Below, one piece after another: positions 59,763 through 64,000 of a DNA stretch of 64,000 nucleotides. The DNA is taken from contig JAENYF010000003.1 in NCBI GenBank assembly GCA_016841905.1, positions 24,001 to 88,000 on the forward strand, given 5' to 3'. The notes below the pieces were generated by a model that saw only the letters and a list, made by a program, of their open reading frames with translations, did not search any database and was not told the DNA's origin. This stretch comes from Desulfoscipio geothermicus. Lineage in GTDB: Bacteria > Bacillota > Desulfotomaculia > Desulfotomaculales > Desulfallaceae. How positions within the stretch are numbered: position 1 is the stretch's first letter; the number at the start of each line of letters is the position of its first letter. Position numbers and translations under genes: made by a program.

Positions 59763-61109
59763 ATGAAGTTACAGGGCACAATGCAAATTAACGATAAAGG
59801 TCACCTTGAAATTGGCGGCTGCGATACTGTGGAACTAGCCGAGCGTTTTGGCACTCCGCTGTATGTATTGGATGAGCAATACTTTCGGCAAAACTGCCGC
59901 AACTACTACCGGGCTTTCATGGAAAAATATGACGGTGTCGTGTTATACGCCGCCAAAACACTGCTTACTCTGGCTATTTGCCGCATTATAGCCGAGGAAG
60001 GTCTGAGCCTGGATGTAGTATCGGGTGGTGAGTTATATACTGCTAAAAAGGCGTGTTTCCCTATGGAGCGGGTGTATTTTCATGGCAATAACAAATCGGC
60101 TGACGAGCTGAAATTAGCCCTAGAATCCAAGGTCGGCCATATTATTGTGGATAACCGGTATGAATTGCTTATGCTTAACGAGTTGGCCGGTGAAGCGGGT
60201 GTTCAGGTAAAGATAATGTTACGCTTAACCCCCGGGGTGGAAGCGCATACTCATGAATACATCAAAACAGGACAAATAGATAGTAAATTCGGCATTGTCA
60301 TTGAAAACGGCCAGGCTATGGAAATTATCAAACATGCTATGGCACTGGAAAATATTCAGCTCACCGGGCTGCACTGCCATATTGGCTCGCAGATATTTGA
60401 AATGGAGTCCTATACTCACGCAGCTGAAGTTATGCTCAGGTTTGCCACCATGGTACACCAGGAAACAGGTTGGCAGCCTGAAGAAATGAACTTTGGTGGT
60501 GGTTTGGGGATATATTATACTTCCGCAGATGAGCCTCAGCCTGTAAGTAAATACGCTGACATGCTTGTACCGGCAGTGCAAACATTAGCTAAATCCTATG
60601 GTTTAATAGCGCCCAGAGTATTAGTGGAGCCTGGCCGTTCGATCAGTGGTCCCGCCGGGACAACACTGTATACGGTAGGTTCGGTCAAAGAAATACTCGG
60701 CATTCGTAAATATGTGGCGGTGGATGGCGGGATGGGTGACAACCCCAGACCGGCATTGTACCAATCACGCTATGAAGCACTCTTGGCCAACCGGGCTGAC
60801 CGGCAGCCCGAGGAAACAGTGTCCATAGCCGGGAAATGCTGTGAGTCAGGTGATATGTTGATCTGGGACATTAATCTACCTGCTCCCGTACCTGGTGATG
60901 TTCTGGCTGTTTCCTCTACCGGTGCTTATAACTATTCCATGTCGATGAACTATAACCGGTTGCCTCGCCCAGCTATGGTGCTGGTTCGGGATGGTGCGGC
61001 AGATATCATTATCGCTCGGGAAACGTATGACGATTTAATTAGAAATGATATGGTGCCGGAGCGGTTAGGTGAGAGCAAAGTGATTAGGATAGCCGGTGCC
61101 AACTGCTAA
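59763..61109 (+). CDS. lysA: Diaminopimelate decarboxylase
   Basis: 448 residues from ATG 59763 (SD GGAGG, 7-nt spacer); upstream in-frame codons lie in the terminator. PLP Lys in VLYAAKTLL (K65), GLHCHIGSQIF, the FGGGLGI phosphate loop, EPGRSISG and the partner-subunit Cys of CCESGDMLIWD. Last step of lysine synthesis from meso-diaminopimelate. Fits control by the lysine riboswitch. Confidence 0.97.
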   Translation: MKLQGTMQINDKGHLEIGGCDTVELAERFGTPLYVLDEQYFRQNCRNYYRAFMEKYDGVVLYAAKTLLTLAICRIIAEEGLSLDVVSGGELYTAKKACFPMERVYFHGNNKSADELKLALESKVGHIIVDNRYELLMLNELAGEAGVQVKIMLRLTPGVEAHTHEYIKTGQIDSKFGIVIENGQAMEIIKHAMALENIQLTGLHCHIGSQIFEMESYTHAAEVMLRFATMVHQETGWQPEEMNFGGGLGIYYTSADEPQPVSKYADMLVPAVQTLAKSYGLIAPRVLVEPGRSISGPAGTTLYTVGSVKEILGIRKYVAVDGGMGDNPRPALYQSRYEALLANRADRQPEETVSIAGKCCESGDMLIWDINLPAPVPGDVLAVSSTGAYNYSMSMNYNRLPRPAMVLVRDGAADIIIARETYDDLIRNDMVPERLGESKVIRIAGANC

Positions 61110-61162
61110 CATGATGGCACTTTTTATGCTTATCAAATTAATACTAATTTATCACTTACGGC

Positions 61163-61198
61163 GCCCCGAAACAGCTAGATGCTATTCGGGGCATGTTT
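61163..61198 (+). terminator. lysA terminator
   Basis: GCCCCGAA and TTCGGGGC arms with a 14-nt loop, then ATGTTTATT. Confidence 0.78.
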
Positions 61199-61199
61199 A

Positions 61200-61228
61200 T
61201 TCACCGCACAAATAAAATATGGTATAAT
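61200..61228 (+). promoter_or_regulatory. Promoter for the tRNA nucleotidyltransferase fusion gene
   Basis: TTCACC, 17-nt spacer, TATAAT, 26 nt before the GTG start. Confidence 0.5.
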
Positions 61229-61254
61229 ATGAAACTAATGCAAGGAGGCGCACA

Positions 61255-63894
61255 GTGGAAATTATTACCACACACACCAATACTGATATGGATGGACTGT
61301 CCTCCATGGTGGCGGCCCAAAAATTATATCCCGATGCCAGGTTGGTTTTGCCCGGCAAAATGTCCCGTAATGTAGAAGAATTTATGTCGCTGCATAAAGA
61401 CACCATAAATATACGCAGTCTAAAGCAAATTGATTTAAAGCGAGTCAAGCGGGTAATTATTGTTGATACCAAAAGCCATCGTCGGGTGGGTAAGGTAGCT
61501 GAAATTTTAAACCAACCTGGTGTGGACGTGCATATTTATGACCATCACCCCTGGGCAGATGGCGATATACGGGGTTCCCTGGAGGTAGTGGATATTGTAG
61601 GGGCAACGGTTACCCTACTGGTGGAAAAAATCAGGGAGTCAGGTTTGCCGCTTAACTCCTTGGAAGCCACTATTTTATGTTTGGGCATATATAGTGACAC
61701 CGGTTCGCTGGTCTTCACGAATACAACTCACCGCGATGTGGATGCAGTTTCATTTTTACTGCAAAAGGGAGCCAACCTGGCGGTGGTGGCTGATTTTCTA
61801 AGTCGGCCAATGACCAATGAACAAAAAGAGCTGCTCAAGGATTTGCTGTTGAATACCCGGCAGTATCAGGTTAATGGTGCCAAGGTGTTATTGGCTATGT
61901 CCAAAACGGATGAGTATGTGGTCGGTCTGGCGGTGATAGCGCATACCATTGCTGAAATTGAGCAGCTGGATGTTGTATTTGTGCTGGCTGAGATGGAGGA
62001 CCGGGTACATATAGTGGGACGGAGCAGTATATCCCAGGCTAATGTTGCGGATATATTGAAGCACTTTGGTGGTGGTGGACATGCTGCCGCTGCGGCTGCT
62101 GTTGTTAAAAACCGTGTGCTAGAAGATGTGGCTGAGGAACTACTGACTGTTATATGTAGTAAGATACAGCCTCCCATTTGTGCTGCGGATATTATGACTT
62201 CACCGGTCAAAACACTAGCACCGGAAATGAGCATTGCTGAGGCAGGGCAAATCATGCTCCGCTATGGTCACACTGGTTTCCCGGTGGTAAAAGGGGAAAA
62301 GCTAATTGGTGTCATATCCCGTCGAGACGTGGAAAAAGCTATTCACCACGGTCTGGGGCATGCCCCGGTAAAGGGCTTTATGACTGTCCGGGTTGTATCC
62401 GTGCCTGGCAATATGCCTGTGTCCGAACTGCAGGATTTGATGATTAATCACGATATCGGTCGGGTGCCTGTGGTAGAGGCTGGAAAAATCGTTGGTATTG
62501 TTTCTCGTACCGATATATTGCGTACACTGCATGGGGAGGTGCAAACCAGGCACCGGATAATATATAATCATCATGGGCAGGAGGGGTTGTCCGGTTACAA
62601 TATTGGCTTGACTATGGAGCGAACGCTGCTTCCTAATGTACAAAAAATTTTAAAAGAAGCCGGCCAAATAGCCGACCGAATGCGGTACAAGATCTACGCC
62701 GCAGGAGGGGTGGTACGTGATATATTACTGGGCCAGGAAAGCCTGGATGTGGACTTGGTGGTAGAGGGTAATGGTATACTGCTGGCGGAAGAACTGGCTA
62801 AATTATACGATGCCCGAGTTAGACAGCACCAGAACTTCGGTACTGCGGAAATAATTTTTTCTGATGATTTCAAAATAGATGTGGCTACTGCCCGGGTGGA
62901 ATTTTATGCCTACCCGGCAGCTTTGCCCCAGGTAGAGAGTTCTACGTTGCACCAGGATTTATACCGGCGTGATTTTACCATTAATGCAATGGCTGTTGCT
63001 TTAAATGAAAGCAGTTATGGTAACTTAGTAGACTTTTTTGATGGCCGGGAAGATTTGCAGGAGCACACGGTCAGGGTGCTGCACAATTTAAGTTTTATCG
63101 AAGACCCCACCAGAATATTACGGGCGATCCGTTTTGAGCAGCGGTACGGCTTTAAGATTGAGCCGCAAACTTTGAAATTTCTCAATGAAACGGTGAGCCG
63201 GGGTGTGCTTTCCAGGGTGAGCAATGAACGTATAGGGGAAGAGTTAAAACATATTTTCATTGAACCCCAAGCCGGAATAATGCTGCGGCGTATGAAAGAA
63301 TTGGCGGTTTGGCCCTATATTTTCCCCCGGGTTAATTACAGTGAGGTTGAGCCGGTACTAATAAATTTGCACCGTGCTCTGCAGCAAATCAGCGATTGGG
63401 GTATGAAGGTGCCTGAACCACGGTGGTTGGTTTATTTAATTGCTATCTTGCACCGGTCTGATGCCGAGGTGGCCCGTGCTGTCTGTGAGCAGTACGTAGT
63501 TGATAAAAGGTCAACCGAAAAACTACTGGCCGCGATGCAGGGATGGAACCTGTCTGCAGACGTGCTCCGCCAGAAGCCGCAGCATTTAAAGGTCAGTCAG
63601 CAGGCTCAAATACTGCTGCAAATGCCCTGGGAAAGCTCGCCTTTGTTGCTGGCTATTTTGAATGATGAAGAGTCTCAGGAACGTTTTAGACAACTGCTCG
63701 ATATAATTAGCGATAGCAAACCAAAAACAAGCGGAGAATATATTAGAAACTTGGGCTATCGTCCCGGACCGGTTTACCGGGAAGTCTTGGATGCTTTATG
63801 GCGGGAAAAGCTTGATGGCAATTTGGACACTGAGGAAGAAGAGCAAGCTTTTATGCGGGATTACCTTGCCAGAGTGACCAAAAGGAGCGAGTAA
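61255..63894 (+). CDS. DHH-CBS-tRNA nucleotidyltransferase fusion (A-adding/CCA-adding type)
   Basis: 879 residues from GTG 61255 (SD AGGAGG). Order: DHH phosphoesterase (1-230; THTNTDMDG, IYDHHPW) with DHHA1-like end HFGGGGHAAAAAAV (~270), tandem CBS domains (~310-430; PVVKGEKLIGVISRRDV, VPVVEAGKIVGIVSRTDIL), then class II nucleotidyltransferase (~460-879; AAGGVVRDILLG, LDVDLVVEG, RRDFTINAMA). Such fusions in anaerobic bacteria add A or CCA to tRNA ends; the DHH part may remove pAp or 3' damage. The M50 gene follows without a gap. Confidence 0.92.
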   Translation: MEIITTHTNTDMDGLSSMVAAQKLYPDARLVLPGKMSRNVEEFMSLHKDTINIRSLKQIDLKRVKRVIIVDTKSHRRVGKVAEILNQPGVDVHIYDHHPWADGDIRGSLEVVDIVGATVTLLVEKIRESGLPLNSLEATILCLGIYSDTGSLVFTNTTHRDVDAVSFLLQKGANLAVVADFLSRPMTNEQKELLKDLLLNTRQYQVNGAKVLLAMSKTDEYVVGLAVIAHTIAEIEQLDVVFVLAEMEDRVHIVGRSSISQANVADILKHFGGGGHAAAAAAVVKNRVLEDVAEELLTVICSKIQPPICAADIMTSPVKTLAPEMSIAEAGQIMLRYGHTGFPVVKGEKLIGVISRRDVEKAIHHGLGHAPVKGFMTVRVVSVPGNMPVSELQDLMINHDIGRVPVVEAGKIVGIVSRTDILRTLHGEVQTRHRIIYNHHGQEGLSGYNIGLTMERTLLPNVQKILKEAGQIADRMRYKIYAAGGVVRDILLGQESLDVDLVVEGNGILLAEELAKLYDARVRQHQNFGTAEIIFSDDFKIDVATARVEFYAYPAALPQVESSTLHQDLYRRDFTINAMAVALNESSYGNLVDFFDGREDLQEHTVRVLHNLSFIEDPTRILRAIRFEQRYGFKIEPQTLKFLNETVSRGVLSRVSNERIGEELKHIFIEPQAGIMLRRMKELAVWPYIFPRVNYSEVEPVLINLHRALQQISDWGMKVPEPRWLVYLIAILHRSDAEVARAVCEQYVVDKRSTEKLLAAMQGWNLSADVLRQKPQHLKVSQQAQILLQMPWESSPLLLAILNDEESQERFRQLLDIISDSKPKTSGEYIRNLGYRPGPVYREVLDALWREKLDGNLDTEEEEQAFMRDYLARVTKRSE

Positions 63895-64000
63895 ATGTTT
63901 GATTTGCCCAGTCTGTCTGAATTGTTGCTTTTATTGCCGGTAATATTAATCAGCCTGACCTTTCACGAGTTCGCCCATGGCTGGATGGCCTATCGGTTAG
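63895..64000 (+). CDS. M50 family site-2-type membrane protease (truncated by window)
   Basis: First 35 codons only. The ATG directly follows the previous stop codon, with SD AAAGGAGCGAG inside the preceding gene's end. FDLPSLSELLLLLPVILISL is a membrane helix leading into HEFAHGWMAYRL, the HExxH zinc site of YwhC/Rv-type M50 proteases. The C-terminal part is outside the window. Confidence 0.85.
   Translation, partial: MFDLPSLSELLLLLPVILISLTFHEFAHGWMAYRL

Noticed and set aside
1-64000. tRNA, rRNA, CRISPR array, IS element or prophage
   Set aside because: Scanned for tRNA T-arm sequences, spaced direct repeats, transposase and phage genes; none found.

Overview
This window reads as one continuous stretch of chromosome from an endospore-forming, probably anaerobic Firmicute of the Peptococcaceae / Desulfotomaculum-Pelotomaculum type. 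That assignment is inferred from gene content: a full spoIIIA operon, spoIVB, spo0A, spoIIM, the spoIIA operon with sigF, spoVA genes, an electron-bifurcating NfnAB pair, folD next to a cyclodeaminase-type cyclohydrolase, a biotin-free pyruvate-carboxylase-like carboxyltransferase and 2-hydroxyacyl-CoA dehydratase activase relatives. TTG and GTG starts with strong Shine-Dalgarno (SD) sites are common. I saw no tRNA, rRNA, CRISPR array, prophage or IS element.

Layout. 1-9.1 kb is the most accessory part: a eukaryotic-type hexokinase (minus strand, cut by the window edge), a 4-oxalocrotonate tautomerase, four pseudopilin/PilX-like genes, a TldD/PmbA pair and a prepilin peptidase. 9.2-17.5 kb is aroQ-pepP-efp-(zinc-ribbon protein)-spoIIIAA-AH. 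17.9-19.3 kb is an isolated carboxyltransferase. 19.5-21.1 kb is asp23-amaP-DUF2273-nusB. 21.3-26.5 kb holds nfnAB, xseA, folD and a cyclodeaminase gene. 26.6-38.2 kb is xseB-ispA-[OLE RNA]-oapA-dxs-tlyA-nadK-rRNA methyltransferase-argR-recN-spoIVB-spo0A. 38.4-45.3 kb is a cell-envelope/division cluster (SteA-like, SteB/MctB-like, two glycosyltransferases, an M20 peptidase, DUF3866, a tiny MciZ-like gene, a ComB-like gene). 45.4-56.0 kb is spoIIM-xerD-deoB-pdp-dacF-spoIIAA-spoIIAB-sigF-dodecin-spoVAE-spoVAF. 56.2-59.3 kb is a three-gene CoA-dehydratase-activase-like module. 59.4-61.1 kb is a lysine riboswitch with lysA. 61.2 kb to the end is a DHH-CBS-nucleotidyltransferase fusion and the start of an M50 protease.

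The main discovery is a roughly 660-nt highly structured non-coding RNA between ispA and dxs, directly upstream of a small multi-spanning membrane protein gene. Position, size, conserved-looking blocks and the partner gene identify it as OLE RNA with OapA. Less expected findings are a 42-codon minus-strand gene at 44449-44577 that resembles the FtsZ inhibitor MciZ, a ~96-bp two-hairpin interspersed repeat in three copies within 8 kb, an apparent CTG start for spoIVB just after an in-frame stop, an SD-sequestering hairpin ahead of the zinc-ribbon gene, and an activase module with no dehydratase beside it.

Much of the gene order from aroQ to sigF matches the Bacillus subtilis chromosome as I remember it. 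That supports the sporulation assignments and makes the departures stand out: the OLE insertion, the reduced spoVA cluster, the dodecin gene, and the carboxyltransferase where accBC would be expected.
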